Assembly (NCBI RefSeq): GCF_025643595.1
Contig: NZ_CP102826.1
Span: 620,001-684,000 of the forward strand
Source: Saccharopolyspora rosea
Lineage (GTDB): Bacteria > Actinomycetota > Actinomycetes > Mycobacteriales > Pseudonocardiaceae
Length of the DNA: 64,000 bases
Direction: 5' to 3'
This document shows positions 8,361-15,661 of the stretch, one piece after another. The notes beneath the pieces were generated by a model that did not search any database, was not told the DNA's origin, and saw nothing but the letters and a program-made list of their open reading frames with translations. The translations under genes and the position numbers were made by a program. Numbering within the stretch: position 1 is the stretch's first letter; every line of letters starts with the position of its first letter.

Positions 8361-8379
8361 GTCTCAGGCACTTCTCAGC
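8361..8379 (+). promoter_or_regulatory. MprA-box-like direct repeats before pepD
   Basis: GTCTCAGG (8361-8368) and TTCTCAGC (8372-8379) are direct repeats with the same 11-base period as the pair before mprA, ending 21 bases before the pepD ATG. They suggest that pepD kept its own MprA-controlled promoter after deoR-galT came to separate it from mprAB. Confidence 0.65.
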
Positions 8380-8400
8380 TCGTCGACGCAGAGTGGAACC

Positions 8401-9765
8401 ATGACCGACAACACCCCGGGATCGTCCGGCAACCAGCCGGAAGAACCGCAATCGCAGGCCCAGGGCGGCCACGCCGCGAGCGCCGGTGACACGCCAGCCG
8501 CCGGGGTGCCGCCGCAGCAGGACCAGCCCCACCAGCAGGGCGGGCCGGAACAGACCGCGCAGCAGCACTTCCCGCCGTACTCGACGCAGCAGTTCCAGAC
8601 GCAGCAGCACCCGTACCAGGGCCAGTCGCAGGCGTGGAACCCGGGTTACGGCGCGATGCCCCCGGTGCAGAGCGAGCACGGCGCGCCGCGTCGGCGCAAC
8701 AGCCTGGTCGCGGGCGCCGCGGTGCTCGCGCTGGCGGCCGGGCTCATCGGCGGCGGTGTCGGTGGCTACGTCGGGTACCAGCTCGGCGGGGGCGGGAGCT
8801 CCAGCGTCACGGCGCTGGACCAACCGGCACCCGCGCGCAGCGCGAGCACCGCGCCGCAGGGGTCGGTGCAGCAGGTCGCGCAGAAGGTGCTGCCCAGCGT
8901 CGTCCAGTTGCAGGTCGCGTCGTTCGGCGGCTCGGGTGAGGGCTCCGGCATCGTGCTGAGCAGCGACGGCTACATCCTGACCAACAACCACGTGGTGGCC
9001 AGCGCCGGTCAGGGCGGCCGGATCACCGCGACGTTCAACGACAACCGCACCGCCTCGGTGCGGGTCATCGGCACCGACCCGGACTCCGACCTGGCCGTGG
9101 TCAAGGCCGACATCACCGGGCTCACCCCGGCCGAACTGGGCCGCAGCGACGACCTCGCGGTCGGCGCCCCGGTGGTGGCGATCGGCTCGCCGTTCGGCCT
9201 GTCCGGCACGGTGACCAGCGGGATCATCAGCGCCAAGGACCGGCCGGTGCGGGCCGGCGGGGAGAACGGCGACCAGTCGAGCGTGCTCAACGCGCTGCAG
9301 ACCGACGCGGCGATCAACCCGGGCAACTCCGGTGGCCCGCTGGTCGACATGGACGGCCGTGTGGTGGGCATCAACTCCGCGATCTACAGCCCGGGCTCCG
9401 GCCAGGAGCAGGGCGGTTCGGTCGGACTCGGCTTCGCGATCCCGGTCGACCAGGCCAAGCGCGTCGCTCAGGAGCTGAAGAACACCGGTTCGGCCACGCA
9501 CGCTTCGCTCGGCGTCACGGTCACGAACGGTCCGCAGCCCGGGGCCTACATCCACAACGTCGTGCCCGGCGGGGCCGCCGAGAAGGCGGGCCTCAAGCCC
9601 GGCGACCTGGTGACGAAGGTCGACGACCGCGTCGTCCAGGACATGGACGGCCTGGTCGCCGCGGTCCGCACCCACAGCCCGGGCGACAAGGTCACGCTGA
9701 CGATCAGCGGCGTCGGCGGCGACCGCACGGTCCAGGCGACGCTGAACGGCGACAAGGGCCAGTAA
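8401..9765 (+). CDS. pepD: membrane-anchored HtrA-like serine protease PepD
   Basis: A 454-residue HtrA/DegP-type protease. A Gln/Pro-rich cytosolic N-terminus (about 1-95) precedes one TM helix (about 102-127). The trypsin-like domain follows with catalytic H197 (TNNHVV), D230 (DSDLAVV) and S310 (GNSGGP), then a C-terminal PDZ domain (about 360-450, GAYIHNVVPGGAAEKAGLKPGD). Family role: extracytoplasmic protein quality control, controlled by MprAB in mycobacteria. The box at 8361 supports that here. The start ATG has no strong Shine-Dalgarno. Confidence 0.9.
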   Translation: MTDNTPGSSGNQPEEPQSQAQGGHAASAGDTPAAGVPPQQDQPHQQGGPEQTAQQHFPPYSTQQFQTQQHPYQGQSQAWNPGYGAMPPVQSEHGAPRRRNSLVAGAAVLALAAGLIGGGVGGYVGYQLGGGGSSSVTALDQPAPARSASTAPQGSVQQVAQKVLPSVVQLQVASFGGSGEGSGIVLSSDGYILTNNHVVASAGQGGRITATFNDNRTASVRVIGTDPDSDLAVVKADITGLTPAELGRSDDLAVGAPVVAIGSPFGLSGTVTSGIISAKDRPVRAGGENGDQSSVLNALQTDAAINPGNSGGPLVDMDGRVVGINSAIYSPGSGQEQGGSVGLGFAIPVDQAKRVAQELKNTGSATHASLGVTVTNGPQPGAYIHNVVPGGAAEKAGLKPGDLVTKVDDRVVQDMDGLVAAVRTHSPGDKVTLTISGVGGDRTVQATLNGDKGQ

Positions 9766-9959
9766 GTCCGAGCGGCGGCGGGGTCCGCGCCGCGACTGGC
9801 ATCCGAACTCGCGGCCGATGACCTCGGCCGTGGTCACCACCGGCCGCACCGGGTGGCTCGCCCCCTCCGCGTCGCTCGGCGCGGCCGGTCGGTGCGTTCG
9901 TCCAGAGCGCACCGACGAGAAGTCGACGCGATCCACACGTGCAGAACTGGGGAGGAGCA

Positions 9960-10586
9960 GTGTCCGATACGACCGGCACCGTCGAGCCCGGGCGGGCGCG
10001 GCGTTTGGTCGATCTGACCGATTCCGCGGAACTAGTCGCTTCACTGGGTCTGACCGGCCAGCAGCTTGCCACTACGGTTACCGGCATGGAACGCAGCGCA
10101 CAGCGGTTGGGGCGGGCTCTGGTGGTCGTCGTCGACGACCGGGTCGCCCAGGGTGAGCAGGAGGACAGCATCGGTCCGCTGGTGACCGAGCTGCTGGAGG
10201 AAGCCGGTTTCATCGTCGACGGCACCGTCGCGGTGGCCGGGGAGACGGTGGACATCCGCAATGCGCTGAACACCGCCGTCATCGGCGGGGTGGACGTGGT
10301 GATCACCGTGGGCGGCACCGGGGTGTCGCCGCGCGATGTCACACCGGACGCCACCGCGGGCGTGCTGGACCGGCCCATCCCGGGCATCGCGGAGGCGCTG
10401 CGCGCCTCGGGCCTGGCGGCGGGCGCGGTCGACGCCGGGGTGTCGCGCGGTCTGGTCGGGGTCTCCGGCAGCACCCTCGTGGTCAATCTCGCGGGGTCCC
10501 GCGCTGCGGTGCGCGACGGCATGGCGACGCTGACGCCGCTGGTCACCCACGTGATCGAGCAGCTGTCCGGGCTCGAAACGGCCTGA
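9960..10586 (+). CDS. moaB2: MoaB/MogA-family molybdopterin-binding protein
   Basis: A 208-residue protein of the MoaB/MogA fold, with the molybdopterin-binding signature TVGGTGVSPRDVTPDATAGV and GSTLVVNLAGS. It corresponds by position to M. tuberculosis moaB2, directly after pepD. Likely role: adenylylation or binding of molybdopterin in molybdenum cofactor synthesis, but its steady linkage to pepD is unexplained. GTG 9960 is chosen because GGGGAGGAG ends three bases before it; GTG 9939 is possible but unsupported. The roughly 50-residue N-terminal extension before the core is longer than in E. coli MogA. A strong terminator follows. Confidence 0.82.
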   Translation: MSDTTGTVEPGRARRLVDLTDSAELVASLGLTGQQLATTVTGMERSAQRLGRALVVVVDDRVAQGEQEDSIGPLVTELLEEAGFIVDGTVAVAGETVDIRNALNTAVIGGVDVVITVGGTGVSPRDVTPDATAGVLDRPIPGIAEALRASGLAAGAVDAGVSRGLVGVSGSTLVVNLAGSRAAVRDGMATLTPLVTHVIEQLSGLETA

Positions 10587-10602
10587 CGAGGCCCCGAACG
10601 AC

Positions 10603-10637
10603 GACGGTGGCGGCACCCGGAAGGGGCCGCCACCGTC
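10603..10637 (+). terminator. hairpin after moaB2
   Basis: GACGGTGGCGGC at 10603-10614 pairs exactly with GCCGCCACCGTC at 10626-10637 across an 11-base loop, 17 bases after the moaB2 stop. It can serve moaB2 and, in the other direction, the leftward gene ending at 10680. Confidence 0.75.
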
Positions 10638-10679
10638 GCGTGTGCGCACGTTCAGGTATCTCGGGCCGTTGGCCGCCGG

Positions 10680-10907
10680 TCAGCTCGCCTCGGGGCCACC
10701 GGGGCGCTGGTCCCGCTTGAGCAGGCCCTCGACCTTGTTGCTGACGTTTTCCAGCTTGTCGTGGTACTTGCCGCCGGTGGCCTTGTCCAGACGCGACTTC
10801 GCGGCATCGAGTCCCTTGGCCGCGCTGGGGCCCGCCTTCTCGGCCATCTCCCCGGCCCTGCTGCGCGCCTGCTGCGCCATCTCCTTGGCCTTGTCGAGGA
10901 AACTCAT
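10680..10907 (-). CDS. small Lys-rich helical protein of the Rv0909 antitoxin-like family
   Basis: A 75-residue basic, helical protein (MSFLDKAKEMAQQARSRAGE..., ATGGKYHDKLENVSNKVEGLL). The MSFLDKAKE start and the TGGKY block are typical of the family named after the putative antitoxin Rv0909. No toxin-like partner is adjacent, so an antitoxin role is not supported here; many copies in actinobacteria are orphans. The ATG at 10907 has a perfect AGGAGG at the right distance. Confidence 0.7.
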   Translation of the reverse strand: MSFLDKAKEMAQQARSRAGEMAEKAGPSAAKGLDAAKSRLDKATGGKYHDKLENVSNKVEGLLKRDQRPGGPEAS

Positions 10908-11064
10908 CGCCCTGCCTCCTCCGGCCGCTGCTTCGCCGAGACGTGTCGGCGACCGCGGACCTGACCCGCCGACACGAACACTGTAGCCCACATCACATGC
11001 GCTGAGTTCGGGTCGGTGGCCGCCCGTCGCCGATGCGCGGCCGGGCGTGGGGGACGATGGAACC

Positions 11065-11241
11065 GTGAGCGAACAGCGTCCGAAACGACGTGCCGGCGAG
11101 GCCGAGCGGCGGCGCAGGCTCGCCGAGATCTTCGGCGACGTGCTGCCGGACGCCACTTCCGACGACCGGCCGGACCGCGCTCCCGCCCCCGACTCCGACC
11201 GCTGGTACCGGGAGAACCGTCCGCCGCACCACGACCGGTGA
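11065..11241 (+). CDS. small conserved-type hypothetical protein, 58 residues
   Basis: A short charged protein: basic helix EQRPKRRAGEAERRRRLAEIFGDVLP, then an acidic Asp-rich stretch and WYRENRPPHHDR at the end. The GTG at 11065 is preceded by GACGAT and six bases, which fits a leaderless start. It ends seven bases before the convergent mscL stop. It is too short for a firm functional call; the amphipathic N-terminus and DRWYRENRPPHH tail look selected rather than random. I do not recognise the family. Confidence 0.55.
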   Translation: MSEQRPKRRAGEAERRRRLAEIFGDVLPDATSDDRPDRAPAPDSDRWYRENRPPHHDR

Positions 11242-11247
11242 CGGACG

Positions 11248-11730
11248 TCAGTTCTTGCTGTGCCCGTCGGTGGTGGCCTCCACCTTGGCGTCGACCTTCG
11301 CGGTCGTCTCGTCCTCGTCGCTGGCCAGGCCGGTGACCTTGGGCAGACCCTGCTGCCGGCGGAGCAGGTCGCGGATCTCGGTGAGCAGCTCGACGTCGGT
11401 CGGGTCGATTTCCTCGTCGTCCTTCTTGCGCCGCTCCTGGATCTTCTTCATCGGCACGACGAACAGGAAGTACACCACCGCGGCGGTCATGAAGAACGTG
11501 ATGAAGGCGTTGATCACGGACGCGAAGTCGATGATCGACGCCTCGTTGCCCGCACGCAGCTGGATGCTCAGACCGGTCACCTTCCCGCCACCGGTCGCCG
11601 CGATCACCGGCTTGATGATGTTGGTGGTGAACGCCGTGACCATGGCGGTGAACGCGCTTCCGACCACGACCGCGACCGCCAGGTCGATCACGTTGCCGCG
11701 CATCAGGAAGTCCTTGAAGCCCTTGAGCAC
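11248..11730 (-). CDS. mscL: large-conductance mechanosensitive channel MscL
   Basis: A 160-residue MscL. The N-terminal LKGFKDFLMRGNVIDLAVAVVVG (amphipathic helix plus TM1) is diagnostic, followed by a periplasmic loop and TM2 (INAFITFFMTAAVVYFLFVVP), then a charged cytosolic helix and an unusually long acidic C-terminal tail (DEDETTAKVDAKVEATTDG). It opens under membrane tension to release solutes in hypo-osmotic shock. GTG 11730 has AAAGGAG at seven bases, better than TTG 11736, which overlaps that site. Its position after the moaB2 region matches mycobacteria. Confidence 0.93.
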   Translation of the reverse strand: MLKGFKDFLMRGNVIDLAVAVVVGSAFTAMVTAFTTNIIKPVIAATGGGKVTGLSIQLRAGNEASIIDFASVINAFITFFMTAAVVYFLFVVPMKKIQERRKKDDEEIDPTDVELLTEIRDLLRRQQGLPKVTGLASDEDETTAKVDAKVEATTDGHSKN

Positions 11731-11995
11731 GCTCAAGCTCCTTTCCCAGGGGTGTTGCCAGGAGGGATCCCGGACGGATGACGCGCCGGATCTGCCGGGG
11801 ACCAGCGCGTGACAGGTACCCGGCGGAGGGTAGCTGTCGAAGCCCCGGTCGAATGACCTGCGGCGTCCCTCGGCGACCCGGCCGAGGGGATCGTCCGGTG
11901 AGCCCGTTCCCGCTGGTGGGGACGCTTTTCGACGAGAACGGGGAGCGGACGGCAGGACTGCTCGCCGTCACCGGATTTAAGGCACGATCGAGTTA

Positions 11996-12206
11996 ATGTT
12001 GTGACGAGGTCCACGTGTTGTTCAGCCAGGCGCGTCGTCCGCGTCTCCGCAGGCCGCGGTAGCAGGGCCAGGGCGAAGGCGAGCAGGAGCAGCAGCACCG
12101 CGGCGATCCTGCGCAGTGCGAGCGCCCGGGCGCCGCGGGTGAACCGCAGCAGGGCGCGGAGTCGATCGTGGACGGTCGGGTCGAGCCGGATGTCCTGCCG
12201 TGCCAT
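11996..12206 (-). pseudogene. truncated N-terminal remnant of a membrane-anchored SAF-type protein
   Basis: From ATG 12206 about 70 codons look coding (MARQDIRLDPTVHDRLRALL..., a TM helix RRIAAVLLLLLAFALALL, then PAETRTTRLAEQHVDLV) with high G/C third positions. After about 12000 the frame stays open to 11733 but third positions become A/T-rich (TTA ACT CGA ... CTT AAA) and the protein looks random. In related actinobacteria this slot between fmdB and mscL holds a SAF-domain protein with the same layout (basic N-terminus, TM helix, then the SAF domain). The most likely reading is that the SAF domain has been lost. An alternative is a genuine 157-residue protein, since the stop lies just before mscL. 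Confidence 0.45.
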
Positions 12207-12292
12207 GGGTCTTCTCCCGTCATGCCGGAAAAGTCGATCGACATCGACGCTAGGCAGGCCGAAAACCCGGCAACAGGGTCAATATCGGAATC

Positions 12293-12320
12293 TGTGGACA
12301 ACCGGGTCCGCTGTGGACAA
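12293..12320 (-). promoter_or_regulatory. pair of DnaA-box-like 9-mers
   Basis: TGTGGACAA occurs at 12293-12301 and again at 12312-12320 (TTGTCCACA on the minus strand), 19 bases apart. TTGTCCACA matches the strong actinobacterial DnaA box. They lie in the untranslated gap between the fmdB terminator and the SAF remnant. Two boxes are not enough to claim an origin; a DnaA-titrating or regulatory site is possible. Confidence 0.4.
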
Positions 12321-12368
12321 CTCGGCTGCTCCGGTCGGGGCACGTGCTGGGAAGGCCGGGCATGCGAA

Positions 12369-12399
12369 AACGCCGACCGCGCGTTGCGCGATCGGCGTT
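12369..12399 (-). terminator. intrinsic terminator of fmdB
   Basis: AACGCCGA at 12369-12376 pairs with TCGGCGTT at 12392-12399, with an inner CGCGC/GCGCG stem. On the minus strand it ends in GGCGTTTTCG, a short U-run, 36 bases after the fmdB stop. Confidence 0.7.
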
Positions 12400-12434
12400 C
12401 GTGGCGGCCTCGGCCGGAGGTCGCGGAGGTCGGG

Positions 12435-12761
12435 TCAGGAAGCCGCGGCCGCCGGGGTCGACGAGCTCGACGAGCCGGAGTCCGACGATCCCCCCGACGA
12501 GGAGCCGCCGGACGACGATCCGCTGGACGAGGAGCCGTTCGAGGACGACCCGGAGTTCGACGTCGTGCTCGACGACGAACCCGAGGAACGGCTGTCGGTG
12601 CGGTAGAAACCGCTGCCCTTGAAGACGATGCCCACGGCGTTGAACAGCTTGCGGAGGCGACCGGTGCACTCCGGGCACTCGGTCAGCGAGTCCTCGCTGA
12701 ACGACTGCACCGCCTCGAAGCGGTGGTCGCATTCGGTGCATGCGTACTGGTAGGTGGGCAC
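12435..12761 (-). CDS. FmdB-family zinc-ribbon protein with Ser-rich tail (Ruc-like)
   Basis: A 108-residue protein. The N-terminal zinc ribbon (PTYQYACTECDHRFE...LTECPECTGRLRKLFN) has two CxxC pairs, followed by GIVFKGSGFYRTD and then about 50 residues of almost pure Ser/Gly/Asn low-complexity sequence. It corresponds in position and layout to M. tuberculosis Rv0991c (Ruc), a redox-regulated chaperone whose disordered tail and zinc cysteines control activity. The GTG at 12761 (VPTYQY) has CGGAGG nine bases upstream and is preferred to TTG 12770. The Ser-rich tract explains the repetitive DNA at 12450-12600. Confidence 0.85.
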   Translation of the reverse strand: MPTYQYACTECDHRFEAVQSFSEDSLTECPECTGRLRKLFNAVGIVFKGSGFYRTDSRSSGSSSSTTSNSGSSSNGSSSSGSSSGGSSSGGSSDSGSSSSSTPAAAAS

Positions 12762-12856
12762 GGCCGTCAACCTCCGGCAGTCTCAGGTTTTGGCACTCCA
12801 GCATACCGAGTGCTAACTCGATGATGCGTCACAACAGGTGCCCAGCGCAAACACTC

Positions 12857-13459
12857 TTATGTCACAACCGGCAGCGGCACGACCCCGCGCTCCGGCGTCA
12901 GGACGGCGTCCAGCCGCACGTCGTGCGGCTCGTCGGGCAGCTGCGCCACGAACTCCTCATCGCGGACGACTCCCACCAGCAGCGCACCCGGGGCGGCCAG
13001 CGGCAACGACCGGTCGTAGTGCCCGCCGCCCTGCCCCAGCCGGATCCCCCGGTGGTCGACCGCCAACGCCGGGATCAGCACCGCGTCCGCCTCGGCGATC
13101 CCCCGTTGCCCGAGGCGGGGGCCGGCCGGCTCCAGCAGTCCGAGGTCGGCGGGGCGCAGCGAGTCCGGGCCGGTGTAGTCGGCCCAGTCCAGCGGCTCGG
13201 CGCCCACCACGACCGGCAGCAGCACCCGGCAGCCCTCGGCCAGCACCGCGTCGAGCGTCTCCGGTGATCCCGGCTCACCGCGCACCGGGACGTATCCGCA
13301 GACCGTGCGAATGCCGCGCTCGCGCAGCCAGCTCAGCAGCGCCCCGCGCAGCGCCCGGTCCTCGGCCGAACGTGTGGTTCCGGCCAGCTCGCGGCGCCGT
13401 CGCCGCAGCGCACGCCGCCATTCGACCTTGGTCGTCCACGTTTCTCCCAGAGAGCTCAC
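12857..13459 (-). CDS. 5-formyltetrahydrofolate cyclo-ligase
   Basis: A 200-residue cyclo-ligase (MTHFS family), which converts 5-formyl-THF to 5,10-methenyl-THF using ATP. Visible motifs are the N-terminal KVEWRRALRRRRREL, YVPVRGEPG, and the C-terminal LIPALAVDHRGIRLGQGGGHYDRSL, the family signature. The GTG start at 13459 lies six bases after TAAAGT, so the transcript is probably leaderless. It is divergent from galU with only 37 bases between the two starts, and corresponds to Rv0992c in mycobacteria. Confidence 0.92.
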   Translation of the reverse strand: MSSLGETWTTKVEWRRALRRRRRELAGTTRSAEDRALRGALLSWLRERGIRTVCGYVPVRGEPGSPETLDAVLAEGCRVLLPVVVGAEPLDWADYTGPDSLRPADLGLLEPAGPRLGQRGIAEADAVLIPALAVDHRGIRLGQGGGHYDRSLPLAAPGALLVGVVRDEEFVAQLPDEPHDVRLDAVLTPERGVVPLPVVT

Positions 13460-13465
13460 AGACTC

Positions 13466-13488
13466 ACTTTAGGGATGCCCGATAGGCT
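13466..13488. promoter_or_regulatory. compact divergent leaderless promoters of fthC-type gene and galU
   Basis: On the minus strand TAAAGT (13466-13471) is six bases before the cyclo-ligase GTG. On the plus strand TAGGCT (13483-13488) is eight bases before the galU ATG. Both fit TANNNT -10 hexamers with transcription starting at or next to the start codon. The -35 regions of the two promoters must overlap each other. Confidence 0.65.
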
Positions 13489-13496
13489 TGACGGCC

Positions 13497-14387
13497 ATGA
13501 GCAGCCCCCCAGCGTTCCGCACTGCGATCGTGCCCGCCGCCGGTCTGGGCACCCGCTTCCTGCCGACGACCAAGGCGGTGCCCAAGGAATTGCTCCCGGT
13601 GGTGGACACCCCGGGGATCGAACTGGTTGCCTCCGAGGCCGCCGCGGCCGGCGCCGAGCGGCTCGTCATCGTGACCTCGCCGGACAAGCAGGCGGTGACC
13701 GAGTACTTCCGCCCGCAGCCCGAGCTCGAACGCACCCTGGAGGAGCGCGGGAAGAAGGACCTCCTCGACAAGGTGCGCCGCGGGCCCGCGCTGATCGAGG
13801 CCGAGACCGCCGTGCAGGACAGGGCGCTGGGGCTGGGGCACGCCGTGGGCTGCGCGGAACCGAAGTTGACCGACGCCGACGACGCGGTCGCCGTGCTGCT
13901 CCCCGACGACCTCGTGCTGCCGCGCGGAGTGCTCGGCAGGATGGCCGAGGTGCGCGCCAAGCACGGCGGCAGCGTGCTGTGCGCGTTCGAGGTGCCGCCG
14001 CAGCAGACCTCCTCCTACGGGGTCTTCGAGGTCGACGACACCGACGAGGACGACGTGAAGCGGGTGCGGGGCATGGTCGAGAAGCCCGCCCCGGAAGAAG
14101 CCCCGTCGAGCCTGGCCGCCGCGGGTCGCTACCTGCTCGACCGCCAGGTGTTCGACGCGCTCAAGCGCATCGAGCCCGGTGCCGGCGGTGAACTCCAGCT
14201 GACCGATGCCGTAGCGTTGTTGATCTCCGAAGGCCACCCGGTCCACACCGTCGTCCATCGTGGTGGGCGACACGACTTGGGAAATCCTGGCGGTTTCCTC
14301 AAAGCTGCGGTGGACTTCGCGCTGGAGGATCCAGAGTACGGGCCGGACCTGCGGGACTGGCTCGTCGAGCGGATGAGCCGAAGCTGA
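13497..14387 (+). CDS. galU: UTP-glucose-1-phosphate uridylyltransferase GalU
   Basis: A 296-residue nucleotidyltransferase with the N-terminal VPAAGLGTRFLPTTKAVPKEL nucleotide-binding motif split over residues about 12-33, GVFEVD, MVEKP and a C-terminal HDLGNPGGFLKA block. It makes UDP-glucose for trehalose, glycans and the Leloir pathway. ATG 13497 is used; the in-frame TTG at 13488 overlaps the -10 element. The order fthC, galU, moeA, rimJ matches Rv0992c-Rv0995. Confidence 0.94.
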   Translation: MSSPPAFRTAIVPAAGLGTRFLPTTKAVPKELLPVVDTPGIELVASEAAAAGAERLVIVTSPDKQAVTEYFRPQPELERTLEERGKKDLLDKVRRGPALIEAETAVQDRALGLGHAVGCAEPKLTDADDAVAVLLPDDLVLPRGVLGRMAEVRAKHGGSVLCAFEVPPQQTSSYGVFEVDDTDEDDVKRVRGMVEKPAPEEAPSSLAAAGRYLLDRQVFDALKRIEPGAGGELQLTDAVALLISEGHPVHTVVHRGGRHDLGNPGGFLKAAVDFALEDPEYGPDLRDWLVERMSRS

Positions 14388-14430
14388 TCGCACGCGTCGG
14401 CTCGCCGCCTGCGGGGAGAGGTCGACAGCC

Positions 14431-15654
14431 ATGAGGTCAGTGGACGAGCAGCTCGCGCGCGTACTCACGGCAGCCGTCCGGCCCGCGCCGGTGCGGGTGG
14501 CGATCTCCGAGGCGCAGGGACTGCTGTGCGCCGAGGAAGTCGTCGCCGAGCAGGCGCTGCCCGGTTTCGACCAGGCGGCCGTGGACGGCTACGCGGTGCG
14601 CAGCGTCGATGTGCAGGGCGCCGTCGACGAGTCGACCGTGCTCCCGGTGGTGGGGGAGATCCAGGCGGGTTCGCGCCAGCCGCGCCGCCTGCAGCCGGGG
14701 CAGGCGGTCCGGGTCGCCACCGGCGCGCCGATGCCCACGCTGGCCGACGCCGTGGTCCCGCTGGACCACACCGACCAGCACCCCGCGAAGGTGACCGTGC
14801 GGCAGCCGGTGCCGTCCGCGGCGTTCGTCCGTCGCACCGGCGAGGACGTGCAGACCGGGGACGTCGCGGTCCGCCGCGGCGCCCCGATCGGATCGGCCCA
14901 GGTCGGCCTGCTCGCCGCGGTCGGCCGCAACAAGGTGCTGGTGCACCCGCGCCCCCGGGTCTCGGTGATCTGCGTCGGCGACGAACTCGTCGACGTCGAC
15001 CGCACGCCCGGTCAGGGGCAGGTCTACGACGTCAACTCCTACGCGCTGGCCGCCGCCGCCCGCGATGCGGGCGCTGAGGTGGCCCGCGTGGGCATCGTCA
15101 GCGGCGACTCGCGGCGGCTGCGCGAGGTCGTCGAGGGGCGGCTGCTGCTGTCCGAGATCGTGATCATCGCCGGTGGTGCCGGCGGTGAGGCCGGGGACGA
15201 GGTCCGGGCGGCGCTGGCCGATCTCGGCGAGCTGGACACCACGCGGGTCGCCATGCACCCCGGCTCCGTCCAGGGGTTCGGACGGCTGGGGCCCGACCGC
15301 ATCCCGACCTTCGTGCTGCCCCGCAACCCGGTGAGCGCGCTGGTCGTCTTCGAGGTGCTGGTGCGGCCGCTGATCCGTTCCGCGCTCGGCAAGAGCAACC
15401 CGCACCGGCGCACCGTCTCGGCGAGCCTGCTGTCGCCGATCGCGTCGACCAAGGGCAGGCGCGGTTACCTGCGCGGGCAACTGCTGCGCGATCCCGACAA
15501 CGGCGCCTACCTGGTGCAGCCCGTGGGGACCTCGGGCTCGCACCTGCTGGCGTCGCTGGCCGAGGCGAACTGCCTGATCGTGGTGGACGACGACGTGACC
15601 GAGGTGGCCGCGGGCGAGGACGTGCAGGTCCGGTTCCTGTCCCAACGCGCGTGA
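14431..15654 (+). CDS. glp: MoeA/gephyrin-like molybdotransferase, probable Glp
   Basis: A 407-residue MoeA-fold protein: FDQAAVDGYAVRS near residue 50, ATGAPMPTLADAVVPLDHT, VICVGDELV, DVNSYALAAAARDAGAEV, and a C-terminal domain with GRRGYLRGQLL. In Corynebacterium the orthologue beside galU and rimJ is Glp, a gephyrin-like protein that binds FtsZ and a membrane receptor, GlpR. The receptor-like gene is present here two genes on (16589), so a role in division is more likely than, or additional to, molybdenum insertion. The usual IAGGAS-type motif appears as IAGGAGGEAGD, so catalytic competence should be checked. Start ATG has GAGAGG upstream. Confidence 0.82.
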   Translation: MRSVDEQLARVLTAAVRPAPVRVAISEAQGLLCAEEVVAEQALPGFDQAAVDGYAVRSVDVQGAVDESTVLPVVGEIQAGSRQPRRLQPGQAVRVATGAPMPTLADAVVPLDHTDQHPAKVTVRQPVPSAAFVRRTGEDVQTGDVAVRRGAPIGSAQVGLLAAVGRNKVLVHPRPRVSVICVGDELVDVDRTPGQGQVYDVNSYALAAAARDAGAEVARVGIVSGDSRRLREVVEGRLLLSEIVIIAGGAGGEAGDEVRAALADLGELDTTRVAMHPGSVQGFGRLGPDRIPTFVLPRNPVSALVVFEVLVRPLIRSALGKSNPHRRTVSASLLSPIASTKGRRGYLRGQLLRDPDNGAYLVQPVGTSGSHLLASLAEANCLIVVDDDVTEVAAGEDVQVRFLSQRA

Positions 15655-15661
15655 GGGGCCG

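Noticed and set aside
10680..10907. Toxin-antitoxin module
   Set aside because: The small protein resembles the Rv0909 antitoxin family, but neither neighbour resembles a toxin; the genes on both sides are moaB2 and a short unknown.
12450..12610. Microsatellite-like repeat tract (GAG/GAC/CCG triplets)
   Set aside because: It is the codon pattern of the Ser/Gly-rich tail of the FmdB-type protein on the minus strand.
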